Shown: in pieces, positions 1 to 6,935 of the stretch
How the letters are laid out: each line of letters opens with the position of its first letter
Position numbering within the stretch: the first letter of the stretch is position 1
NCBI GenBank assembly: GCA_030536515.1
Contig: JAUNPV010000001.1
Span: 1-64,000, forward strand
Direction of reading: 5' to 3'
DNA from: Eubacteriales bacterium
GTDB taxonomy: Bacteria > Bacillota > Clostridia > Oscillospirales > Oscillospiraceae
DNA: 64,000 bases
Notes under the pieces: model-generated
What the model was told of the DNA's origin: nothing
Seen by the model: only the letters and a program-made list of their open reading frames with translations
The model's database searches: none
Position numbers and translations under genes: made by a program

Positions 1-50
1 CATCCGCCCCAGTGTTGCGACACTGGGGCACCTTCCCCCCGGGGGAAGGT
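1..50. repeat. Family D repeat, right end only
   Basis: This is the right-hand end of the CCTTCCCCC/GGGGGAAGG palindromic family (here called D). It has a CCCCAGTG-type hairpin followed by the terminal palindrome, matching the right ends at 22310-22347 and 59718-59760. The rest lies outside the window. Confidence 0.75.
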
Positions 51-367
51 ATTTCCCTGCGGGGGGGGGACAGAGTTTTTGCCGTTCCTGTGTTACTGAA
101 CAAGCCTCAATAATATTAGCCTGTCACCTGGGTTTACAGCGGATTTCCTGTCCGGGTTTTTGGGTTTTGGTTTCCATAACCCAATGGTGACAATAAAAAA
201 CATGAAATTACACGTAATGACAAGATATGTTACCAAATGTAATAATTCAACACCATATATCGTGGCGTTCAGACAGGCAACGACGAAAAAGGGCATTCGA
301 GTTAACATAATTTTCATTAAAATAACGTGTAAAAAGTTGTAGAATTATGGAGTTTGAAGGAAAACAC
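51..367. other. Intergenic region, no supported gene
   Basis: This stretch becomes AT-rich rightwards. Short open frames on both strands (about 60-74 codons) lack ribosome sites and recognisable motifs, so none is called. The only supported signal is the promoter at its right edge. Confidence 0.5.
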
Positions 368-395
368 TTGACTTTTTGGAATAATTTGATATAAT
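368..395 (+). promoter_or_regulatory. Sigma-A-type promoter for the 3D-domain gene
   Basis: TTGACT at 368-373 and TATAAT at 390-395 are separated by 16 bp, about 77 bp upstream of the chosen start at 472. Confidence 0.7.
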
Positions 396-471
396 ATGCC
401 CATCACAAATAAATCACGCGGCTTTTTGTAATCACTTGATACAAAAGCAAACGCGGGAACAGGGGGCTGTC

Positions 472-1515
472 ATGTATTCATCCGGAAAGCGAAGAAAAAG
501 GGGGCGTGTGCACATCAGTGCCATTGCCCTGGCTGTGATATTGGCCATGACGATGCTGTCTCAGACGGTTTTTGCTACGACCTATACCATCACCGACGGC
601 GACCGGGTCATTACATACACCACCTTCTCCACCGACCCCACCCAGGTGCTGGATGAGGCCGGGATGGAGCTCAGCGAGCTGGACACCTACACCACCCAGG
701 CGGTGGACGGCCGGGCCAGCATCACCGTTCAGCGGGCCGCTGAGATTACCGTCCAGTACCGTGGGCGGACCGTGAAGGCCACCACCTCCAACGAGACAGT
801 AGGGGAGCTGCTGTCCCGGCTGGGGATGGAATTGACCGGAGAGGACACGGTCTCCCATGCTCTGGAGGAGCGGACCTACGACGGCATGGACCTGCGCATC
901 GACCAGGTCCAGACCGCCCGGAAGCAGTACACCACCGTGCTGCCCCACGACACCACCTACTGCGACGACCCCTCCCTGCCGGAGGGGGTGGAGCAGGTGC
1001 TGACCCCCGGGGCGGACGGGCAGGTGCTGTGCACCGCCCAGGTGACCTACACCAACGGCCTGGAGACCCTTCGGGAGATCACCGAGGAAACGGTGACCCG
1101 GAACCCGGTGACGGAAATCGTGGCCGTGGGCACCGGGCCGGACCCCATGTCTGAGGAGGCCCTGCCCGTCATCGGCGACGGAACCATCACCCTGCCCTCC
1201 GGCGAGGTGCTGAGCTTCACCAGGGTGGACCACGTCCGGGCCACCGCCTACACCCACACCGATGCAGGGTGCGATTTGGTCACCGCCACCGGGACCACCG
1301 TCCACTGGGGAACCGTGGCGGTGGACCCCCGGTACATTCCCTACGGGACGAAAATGTTCATCGTGGCCAACGACGGGTCCTATGTCTACGGCCTGGCCAC
1401 CGCCGAGGACTGCGGCGGCGACATCAAGGGCGACCGGATGGACCTGTATATGCCGTCGTTCCAGCAGTGCATGGAGTTCGGCAGAAGACGGTGCACCATT
1501 TACTTTTTGGAGTAA
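472..1515 (+). CDS. YabE-like DUF348/G5/3D-domain cell-wall protein
   Basis: A 347-residue exported protein. A basic N-terminus is followed by a hydrophobic anchor (about residues 15-35), a DUF348-type region, a G5-like segment and a C-terminal 3D domain with its three conserved aspartates (in VAVDP, AEDCGG and GDRMDLY). Proteins of this type act on peptidoglycan and resemble resuscitation-promoting or MltA-like lytic enzymes. ATG at 472 is preferred over the in-frame TTG at 436 because AGGGGG lies 6-7 nt upstream. The neighbour is rsmA, the same pairing as yabE-ksgA in Bacillus. A promoter is at 368-395. Domain assignment is firm; the exact substrate is inferred. Confidence 0.88.
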   Translation: MYSSGKRRKRGRVHISAIALAVILAMTMLSQTVFATTYTITDGDRVITYTTFSTDPTQVLDEAGMELSELDTYTTQAVDGRASITVQRAAEITVQYRGRTVKATTSNETVGELLSRLGMELTGEDTVSHALEERTYDGMDLRIDQVQTARKQYTTVLPHDTTYCDDPSLPEGVEQVLTPGADGQVLCTAQVTYTNGLETLREITEETVTRNPVTEIVAVGTGPDPMSEEALPVIGDGTITLPSGEVLSFTRVDHVRATAYTHTDAGCDLVTATGTTVHWGTVAVDPRYIPYGTKMFIVANDGSYVYGLATAEDCGGDIKGDRMDLYMPSFQQCMEFGRRRCTIYFLE

Positions 1516-1624
1516 AGGGCGGCATCATTCTGAGCCGCATCAGCGGCGGAGAATGACATGGAATTTTTTATTGCAAACCCGCTTTTCTTTTGGTACAATG
1601 TCCAAAAGAAAGGCGGGATTTTTT

Positions 1625-2491
1625 ATGGTCAATGTTTGCGATATTCAGGTGATGAAGCCGCTGCTGGCCCGGCATGGGTTTCACTTTTCCAAGGCCAAGG
1701 GGCAGAATTTCCTCATTGCCCCCTGGGTGCCTCAGTCCATTGCCGAGGAGGCCGGGGTGGACGAAACGGCGGGGGTTTTGGAGATTGGGCCCGGCGTGGG
1801 GCCTTTGACCCAGCAGCTCTGTCTGCGGGCTAAAAAGGTCTGCGCCGTGGAGCTGGATGAGCGATTGAGGCCCATTCTGGATGTGACCGTGGGGGAGTTT
1901 GACAATCTGGAGATTCTCTGGAACGACGTGCTGAAGCTGGACATCCCGGCGCTGGTGGTGGAGAAATTTGCCGGGCTGCGGCCCATGGCCTGCGCCAACC
2001 TGCCCTATTACATTACCTCGCCCATCCTCACGGCGCTGCTGGAGGCGGAGTGCTTTGACTCCGTTACCGTCATGGTCCAGAAGGAGGTGGCCCAGCGGAT
2101 GGCCGCCCAGCCGGGGACGGCGGACTACGGGGCCTTTACCGTGTTCTGCCAGTATTACGCCCAGCCGGAGCTGCTGTTCGACGTGCCGGCCCACTGCTTC
2201 CTGCCCCAGCCCAAGGTCACCTCGGCGGTAATCTGCCTGCGGGTCCGCAAGGAGCGGCCCTGGGACATTCTGGATGAAAAAACCTTCTTCCGGGTGGTGA
2301 GGGCCAGCTTCGCCATGCGGCGGAAAAAGCTGAGCAACGGCCTGGCCTCGGGCTTTCCGGAGCTGGGCAAGGCGGGAGCGGCGGAGGTCATCGCCGCCGC
2401 CGGGTTGGCAGAAAACGTCCGGGGGGAGACTCTGGGCATCCCGGAGTTTGCAAAGCTGGCCAATGAGATTGTGAAGAGAAGAGAAATGTAA
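1625..2491 (+). CDS. 16S rRNA dimethyladenosine transferase RsmA (KsgA)
   Basis: This 288-residue protein dimethylates two adjacent adenines near the 3' end of 16S rRNA using SAM. Visible motifs are the SAM-binding LEIGPGVGPLT (about residues 58-68), the acidic loop VELDE, and the catalytic motif NLPYYIT (about residue 127). Length matches the family. The open frame extends upstream to 1262 inside the previous gene, but ATG 1625 gives the canonical N-terminus. Its ribosome site is a loose AAAGGCGG about 9 nt upstream. It follows the YabE-like gene, the usual Firmicutes context. Confidence 0.95.
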   Translation: MVNVCDIQVMKPLLARHGFHFSKAKGQNFLIAPWVPQSIAEEAGVDETAGVLEIGPGVGPLTQQLCLRAKKVCAVELDERLRPILDVTVGEFDNLEILWNDVLKLDIPALVVEKFAGLRPMACANLPYYITSPILTALLEAECFDSVTVMVQKEVAQRMAAQPGTADYGAFTVFCQYYAQPELLFDVPAHCFLPQPKVTSAVICLRVRKERPWDILDEKTFFRVVRASFAMRRKKLSNGLASGFPELGKAGAAEVIAAAGLAENVRGETLGIPEFAKLANEIVKRREM

Positions 2492-2506
2492 AGCATTGTA
2501 GGCACC

Positions 2507-2637
2507 GTAGGGCGGCCTGCCCTCAGGCCGCCGGGCAGTACCCGCTTTATGGGCAGCAGAAAAACACGTAATTGCCACGGTGCGGTTTCACTCATTATTG
2601 ACCAACGTTGTGGCGGCCTGAGGGCAGGCCGCCCTAC
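2507..2637. repeat. BIME, GTAG-REP family A (inverted pair)
   Basis: GTAG (2507-2510) is followed by a perfect hairpin with arms GGCGGCCTG and CAGGCCGCC (2511-2532). About 80 bp on, the inverted copy ends in CTAC (2612-2637). The pair fills the gap between rsmA and the HAD gene. Other family A copies are at 40387, 49844 and 62314. Confidence 0.85.
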
Positions 2638-2659
2638 GGGTACGGAAAAGGAAATCAAT

Positions 2660-3343
2660 ATGTACAAAATTTTACTGATTGACCTGGACGATACGGTCCT
2701 GGATTTTAAGAAGGCGGAGAAAAACGCCATTGGAAAGATCATCCGCCAGTTCGGGGTGGAGCCTACGGAGGCTGTGCTGCACCGGTATCACCTCATCAAC
2801 AAGGCCCACTGGGAGCGGCTGGAGCGGGGGGAGATTACCCGGGAGCAGGTGCTGGTGGGACGGTTTCAGGTGCTGTTTGCGGAGCTGGGCCGGGAGGCGG
2901 ACCCCACTGCCTGCGCCCGGGCCTACGAGAAAAACCTCTCCCAGGGCCACTGGTTCCTGCCCGGAGCGGAGGAGGCTCTGGAACGGCTGCAAAAAAGCTA
3001 CCGGCTGTTCCTGGCCAGCAACGGCACTGCCTCGGTCCAGCACGGCCGGATGAAAAGCGCCAATTTGTACCGCTTTTTTGAGGGGATCTTTATTTCCCAG
3101 GAAATCGGGTACAATAAGCCCTCCCGGGACTATTTTGAAGCCTGCTTTGCCAGAATCCCGGACTTTGACCGGGAAAAGACCCTGATGGTGGGCGACAGCC
3201 TCACGTCGGATATGTTAGGCGGCGTCAACGCCGGCATCAACACCGTGTGGGTCAACCCGGACCACAAGGCCCCTGGGGCCGTCCGGCCTACCTATGAGAT
3301 TGAAAATTTGGGGCAGCTGGAAAAACTTTTGGCAGAACTGTAG
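2660..3343 (+). CDS. HAD-superfamily phosphatase, YjjG-like
   Basis: This 227-residue protein resembles YjjG/YfnB nucleotide phosphatases. Motif I is DLDDT at residues 8-12, with the nucleophile Asp and the general acid Asp. Motif II is the Ser/Thr of LASNGT, motif III the Lys in YNKPS, and motif IV GDSLTSD. A helical cap lies between motifs I and II. ATG 2660 gives a canonical start; the longer frame from 2549 translates the repeat upstream. The stop codon TAG at 3341-3343 is itself part of a REP element (GTAG foot at 3340-3343). The natural substrate cannot be read from sequence. Confidence 0.88.
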   Translation: MYKILLIDLDDTVLDFKKAEKNAIGKIIRQFGVEPTEAVLHRYHLINKAHWERLERGEITREQVLVGRFQVLFAELGREADPTACARAYEKNLSQGHWFLPGAEEALERLQKSYRLFLASNGTASVQHGRMKSANLYRFFEGIFISQEIGYNKPSRDYFEACFARIPDFDREKTLMVGDSLTSDMLGGVNAGINTVWVNPDHKAPGAVRPTYEIENLGQLEKLLAEL

Positions 3344-3491
3344 GGAACGGATTTATCCGTTCCGATTCTATCGCCTGCTTGGGCGATAGAATAAAAGCCG
3401 CCCGGAAGGGGCATTCCAAATTCTGCGTTGGTATATTTTATTGACTGCTATGCACCCACGGGTGCCCGGAACGGATAAATCCGTTCCCTAC
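3340..3491. repeat. BIME, GTAG-REP family B (inverted pair)
   Basis: The left REP is GTAG 3340-3343 plus a stem with arms GGAACGGAT and ATCCGTTCC (3344-3363). The right inverted REP is 3468-3491, ending CTAC. Between them a hairpin (TTCTATCGCC / GGGCGATAGAA, 3365-3391) could act as a terminator. The bases after the right CTAC create the GGAGGT ribosome site of the next gene. Confidence 0.85.
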
Positions 3492-3503
3492 GGAGGTACA
3501 TTT

Positions 3504-3731
3504 ATGAAAGAATACGAGCTGGTGCATGAAATCAAGAATCTGTGCCGGAACAATCAGATGCGGGATATTTTCTTCGAGGAAATTCAGTGCGACGACCCGG
3601 AGGGGTGGCTGCGGCAGCGTCTGGCGGGGAAGAATGCAGAGCTGACGGTGGAGCCGGGGCCCGACGGGGCGGTGACCATCCATGCGGTGGTTGACGGCAT
3701 GATGGAAAAGTATGTATTCACCCCGCTGTAG
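3504..3731 (+). CDS. Small conserved-looking protein of unknown function
   Basis: A 75-residue acidic protein starting MKEYELVHEIKNLC, with GGAGGT 7 nt upstream and a terminator directly after. It has no signal peptide or membrane segment. Two N-terminal cysteines are about 20 residues apart (KNLCRNN and EIQCDD). I do not recognise the family. It precedes metF but has its own terminator, so a link to one-carbon metabolism is only positional. It is too short to be MetV, the usual MetF partner in acetogens. Confidence 0.65.
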   Translation: MKEYELVHEIKNLCRNNQMRDIFFEEIQCDDPEGWLRQRLAGKNAELTVEPGPDGAVTIHAVVDGMMEKYVFTPL

Positions 3732-3735
3732 GAAT

Positions 3736-3757
3736 CGGGCCGCCTTCGGCGTTTTTT
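3736..3757 (+). terminator. Rho-independent terminator
   Basis: A short GC hairpin (CGCC-TTC-GGCG) is followed by seven T residues just after the 75-residue gene. Confidence 0.65.
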
Positions 3758-3780
3758 TGTAAATTTGGGCAAATTGTGGG

Positions 3781-3809
3781 TTGAATTCAGACAGAAAATG
3801 TGATACGAT
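3781..3809 (+). promoter_or_regulatory. Promoter for metF
   Basis: TTGAAT (3781-3786) and TACGAT (3804-3809) are 17 bp apart. The region downstream contains a partial palindrome (ACGATA..CTCGTATCG) around the expected start of transcription. Confidence 0.55.
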
Positions 3810-3893
3810 AAGCTCGTATCGATATGGGCCTGCTGCGCCCATGCGGTGACGAAAAAATTACCCGGAAATGAAAAATTTAGGAGGTAAACAAGT

Positions 3894-4823
3894 ATGTCTG
3901 TTATGGATATCCTGGACAAGCGCTCCGCATTCTCTTTTGAGGTCTTCCCTCCCAAGACGGATGTGGGCATGGAGAAGCTGTGCGGTGAGGGCGGCGTCCT
4001 CGAGCAGCTGTACACCCTGCACCCCGATTACATCTCCTGCACCTACGGTGCCGGCGGCACCAACGTGGGCAAGAACCTGGAGGTTCTGGACAAAATCGTC
4101 AAGGACGGCAAGACCACCGGCGTGACCCACTTCACCTGCATCGGCAACACCAAGGAAGGCATCAAGGAGCAGCTCCAGAATTATCTGGACCACGGCATCA
4201 ACCATATGCTGGCTCTGCGGGGCGACCTGCCCTTCGGCTGGCAGGGCACCGGCGGCGACCTGCACTACGCCACTGAGCTGGTCAAGTTCGTCCGTCAGGA
4301 GTTCGGCGACAAGTTCACCATCGCCGTGGCCGGCTCTCCCGAGGGCCACATCGCCTGCCGCTCCCTGGAGTCCGACATCGCTTTCCTGAAGCAGAAGCAG
4401 GACAACGGCGCTGACTACATCATGACTCAGCTGTGCTGGGATATGGACCAGTTCCGCTACTGGCTGGACGCCATCCGTGCCGCCGGTATCTGGATGCCCG
4501 TGGATGTGGGTATCATGCCCATCCTGGACCAGGCTGCCACCATCAACATGGCTCTGAGCCGCAACGGCTGTGTCATGCCTCGTGGCCTGTGCGAAATCAT
4601 CTCCAAGAACTGGATTTTCCCCAACCCCTTCGTCAAGGACCCCTTCGACGCAGACGTAGAGGGCAAGAAGGCCTCCTTCAAGGCCGCCGGTATCGAGTAT
4701 ACCATCAACCAGATCGACGAGTACCGCGCCTGCGGCATCAACGGCATCCATCTGTACGCACTGAACAAGTACGACGATGTGGCCATGATTGCCAAGGAAG
4801 CCGGTCTGCTGGACCTCATCTGA
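3894..4823 (+). CDS. Methylenetetrahydrofolate reductase MetF
   Basis: A 309-residue TIM-barrel flavoprotein reducing methylene-H4folate to methyl-H4folate. Family motifs are FSFEVFPPKT near the N-terminus (catalytic Glu), SCTYGAGGT, LALRGDLP and the flavin-contact region VAGSPEGH. AGGAGG sits 9 nt before ATG 3894. Codon choice (many CGT, GCT, GGC, AAG codons) differs from neighbouring rsmA and matches the acs genes, suggesting high expression. No metV (zinc-binding partner subunit) is adjacent. It begins a cluster with cooC, acsD and acsC-acsE, so it likely supplies methyl-H4folate to the corrinoid methyltransferase. Confidence 0.95.
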   Translation: MSVMDILDKRSAFSFEVFPPKTDVGMEKLCGEGGVLEQLYTLHPDYISCTYGAGGTNVGKNLEVLDKIVKDGKTTGVTHFTCIGNTKEGIKEQLQNYLDHGINHMLALRGDLPFGWQGTGGDLHYATELVKFVRQEFGDKFTIAVAGSPEGHIACRSLESDIAFLKQKQDNGADYIMTQLCWDMDQFRYWLDAIRAAGIWMPVDVGIMPILDQAATINMALSRNGCVMPRGLCEIISKNWIFPNPFVKDPFDADVEGKKASFKAAGIEYTINQIDEYRACGINGIHLYALNKYDDVAMIAKEAGLLDLI

Positions 4824-4836
4824 TTTTTACATTTGC

Positions 4837-4860
4837 CTCCCTGCCCGTTTGGGCAGGGAG
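4837..4860 (+). terminator. Hairpin after metF, weak terminator
   Basis: A perfect 10-bp stem (CTCCCTGCCC / GGGCAGGGAG) has a GTTT loop. No T-run follows, so it may be an attenuator or an RNA-stabilising hairpin. Confidence 0.45.
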
Positions 4861-4871
4861 AGCAGGGAATC

Positions 4872-4975
4872 GTGAAAAGTGAATGGTGAATCATTCAGGT
4901 ATCCCCTTCGGGGATGAAAAAGTGCCCCGGGCACACCCCAATGATGCATTCTTCATCATTCACTTTCCATGATTC
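4872..4975. repeat. Family H repeat (GTGAA-type ends), copy 1
   Basis: The left end carries tandem units of the type GTGAAAAGTGAATGGTGAA. The right end carries the inverse (TTCATCATTCAC). A hairpin (ATCCCC-TTC-GGGGAT) lies inside. Related copies are at 5791-5951 and 59365-59474. Confidence 0.6.
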
Positions 4976-5002
4976 ATGACAACTGCAAGGAGTATCAAAA
5001 CT

Positions 5003-5773
5003 ATGTCTACACCTCATACCATCGCCGTTGCCGGAAAGGGCGGTGTGGGTAAAACCACCACCTGCGGAATGCTCATCGACTACCTGTGCAAGAAGAAAAA
5101 CGGCCCCGTCCTGGTGGTTGACGCTGATGCCAACTCCAACCTCAACGAGGTCCTGGGCGTGGAAGTGGAGACCTCTCTGGGTCAAATCCGGGAGGAAATG
5201 GCGCAGGCCGAGCTGAAAGGAACCATCCCCGCCGGCATGACCAAGGCCGATTATGCGGAGTTCAAGTTCAATTCCGCCCTCATCGAGGACGACGACTTTG
5301 ATATGCTGGTCATGGGCCGCACCCAGGGCAAGGGCTGCTACTGCTACGTCAACGGGGTCCTCAAGACCCAGGTGGACAAGTATGCCAGGAACTACCGCTA
5401 CATTGTCATGGACAATGAGGCGGGCCTTGAGCACGTGGCCCGGGGCACCCTGCCTCATGTGGACACCATGCTGCTGATTTCCGACTGCTCCCGCCGGGGC
5501 GTCCAGGCCGTGGCCCGGATTGCCGAAATGGTGGAGGAAATGGAGCTGCACCCCGGCCAGATGGGCCTGATCATCAACCGGGCTCCCGGCGGCGTTCTGG
5601 AGGACGGCGTTCGGGCGGAGATTGAAAAGCACGGCCTGAAGCTCTTTGGCGTGCTGCCCCACGACGAGGCGGTCTACCGCTGCGACTGCAACGGCGAGCC
5701 CTCCGCCAAGCTCCCCGAGAGCGACCCCATGAAGGAAGCTCTGTGGGGAATTGCACAGTCTATCGGACTGTGA
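5003..5773 (+). CDS. CooC/AcsF-type nickel-insertion ATPase
   Basis: A 256-residue MinD/ParA-like ATPase. The deviant Walker A motif GKGGVGKTT is at residues 11-19. The signature of CooC maturation factors, a Cys-X-Cys pair, is at residues 112 and 114 (GCYCY), the position of the nickel-binding pair in CooC. A Walker-B-like VMDNEAG follows. ATG 5003 has AAGGAG 11 nt upstream and replaces the longer frame from 4976. Such proteins mature the nickel centres of CO dehydrogenase or acetyl-CoA synthase. No such enzyme is encoded in this window, so the client must be elsewhere or different. Confidence 0.9.
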   Translation: MSTPHTIAVAGKGGVGKTTTCGMLIDYLCKKKNGPVLVVDADANSNLNEVLGVEVETSLGQIREEMAQAELKGTIPAGMTKADYAEFKFNSALIEDDDFDMLVMGRTQGKGCYCYVNGVLKTQVDKYARNYRYIVMDNEAGLEHVARGTLPHVDTMLLISDCSRRGVQAVARIAEMVEEMELHPGQMGLIINRAPGGVLEDGVRAEIEKHGLKLFGVLPHDEAVYRCDCNGEPSAKLPESDPMKEALWGIAQSIGL

Positions 5774-5790
5774 GCTTCGCCGTTTACGGC

Positions 5791-5951
5791 GAAAAGTGAA
5801 GAGTGAATAGTGAAGAGTGAAGAGGTGAGGAGTCGGCTTCGCCGACAATTTGAAATTTTCACTGTTCACTGGGCTCTTCGGACATTATGCTGTGTGTAAT
5901 TGTGGAGAGTTTCTATACTTCTTCACTATTCACTATAAACTATTCACTAAA
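5791..5951. repeat. Family H repeat, copy 2
   Basis: Tandem AGTGAAGAGTGAATAGTGAA-type units at the left and TTCTTCACTATTCACTA-type units at the right form long terminal inverted repeats. The middle contains a GTCGGC-TTC-GCCGAC hairpin. The element fills the leader between cooC and acsD. Confidence 0.65.
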
Positions 5952-5973
5952 AAATATAGGGGGATTATTAACT

Positions 5974-6915
5974 ATGGCTTTCACTCCTAAGACGGCTCAC
6001 TTTAACGGCCATATCAACGCCGTTACCCTGGGCACCGGTGACAAGGCTACTGTCATCGGCGGTCAGAACGTGATGCCGTTCTACACCTTCGATGCTGCCG
6101 TCGAGCACGCACCTAAGATCGGCATTGAAATCTCCGACCTGGCTGGCTCCTGGACCGCTCCCGGCATTGTGGATTTCTACGCCGGCTGCACCACCATGGC
6201 CCAGCGTGCTGTCCGTGCCGAGTCCATGCCCGGCGCCGACTTCCTGGCCCTGCACTTCGAGTCCGCTGACCCCAACGGCGCCAACCGCTCCGTGGAGGAC
6301 TGCGTGGCCGATGCCAAGGCTGTTGCCGAGGCTGTGTCCATGCCCATCGTCATCATGGGCTGCAAGAACATGGAGAAGGACGGCGAGCTGTTCTCCAAAA
6401 TCGCCGAGGCTCTCCAGGGCAAGAACATCCTGGTGATGTCCGCCAAGAACGAGGACTACAAGACCGTCGGTGCTTCCGTCGCTCTGGCCTACGGCCAGAA
6501 GGTGGGCGCTGAAACCGCCGATGACATCAACCTGGCCAAGCAGCTGAACATCATGCTCAAGGGCCTGTCCATCGCTCCCGAGAACATCGTTATGAACATC
6601 GGCACCGCCGCCGTGGGCTATGGCTACGAGTACGTTGCCTCCACCCTGGACCGTGTCCGCCTGGCCGCTCTGGCTCAGTCCGATGCCGACCTGCAGATGC
6701 CCATTATCGCTCCCGTGTCTCCCGACACCTGGGGCGTGAAGGAATCCACTGCCTCCGAGGAAGATGAGCCCGCCTGGGGCTGCCAGGAGGAGCGCGCGAT
6801 TGAGATGGAAGTCTCCACCGCTGCTGCCAACCTGACCGGCGGCGCAGACGCTGTTATCATGCGTCATCCCGCTGCTGTTGCCACCATCAAGAAGTTCATC
6901 ACTGAACTCGTCTAA
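5974..6915 (+). CDS. Corrinoid iron-sulfur protein small subunit AcsD
   Basis: A 313-residue TIM-barrel protein of the AcsD/CdhD family, the small subunit of the CFeSP that carries methyl groups on cobalamin between methyltransferase and acetyl-CoA synthase. Family segments seen are IGGQNVMPFYTFD near the N-terminus, FLALHFESADPNG, MPIVIMGCKN and the GTAAVGYGYEY region. AGGGGG lies 10-12 nt before ATG 5974; the longer frame reads through the repeat. It is followed after 20 bp by its partner acsC, fused to acsE. Codon use is strongly biased, consistent with abundant protein. Confidence 0.93.
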   Translation: MAFTPKTAHFNGHINAVTLGTGDKATVIGGQNVMPFYTFDAAVEHAPKIGIEISDLAGSWTAPGIVDFYAGCTTMAQRAVRAESMPGADFLALHFESADPNGANRSVEDCVADAKAVAEAVSMPIVIMGCKNMEKDGELFSKIAEALQGKNILVMSAKNEDYKTVGASVALAYGQKVGAETADDINLAKQLNIMLKGLSIAPENIVMNIGTAAVGYGYEYVASTLDRVRLAALAQSDADLQMPIIAPVSPDTWGVKESTASEEDEPAWGCQEERAIEMEVSTAAANLTGGADAVIMRHPAAVATIKKFITELV

Positions 6916-6935
6916 TCGGAAGGAGGATACATACA

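Noticed and set aside
160..342. Short plus-strand frame of 60 codons before the 3D-domain gene
   Set aside because: No ribosome site, overlaps a minus-strand frame of similar quality, no recognisable motif.
3504..3731. The 75-residue gene as MetV
   Set aside because: MetV is about 200 residues with a distinct cysteine pattern; this protein is far shorter and has its own terminator.
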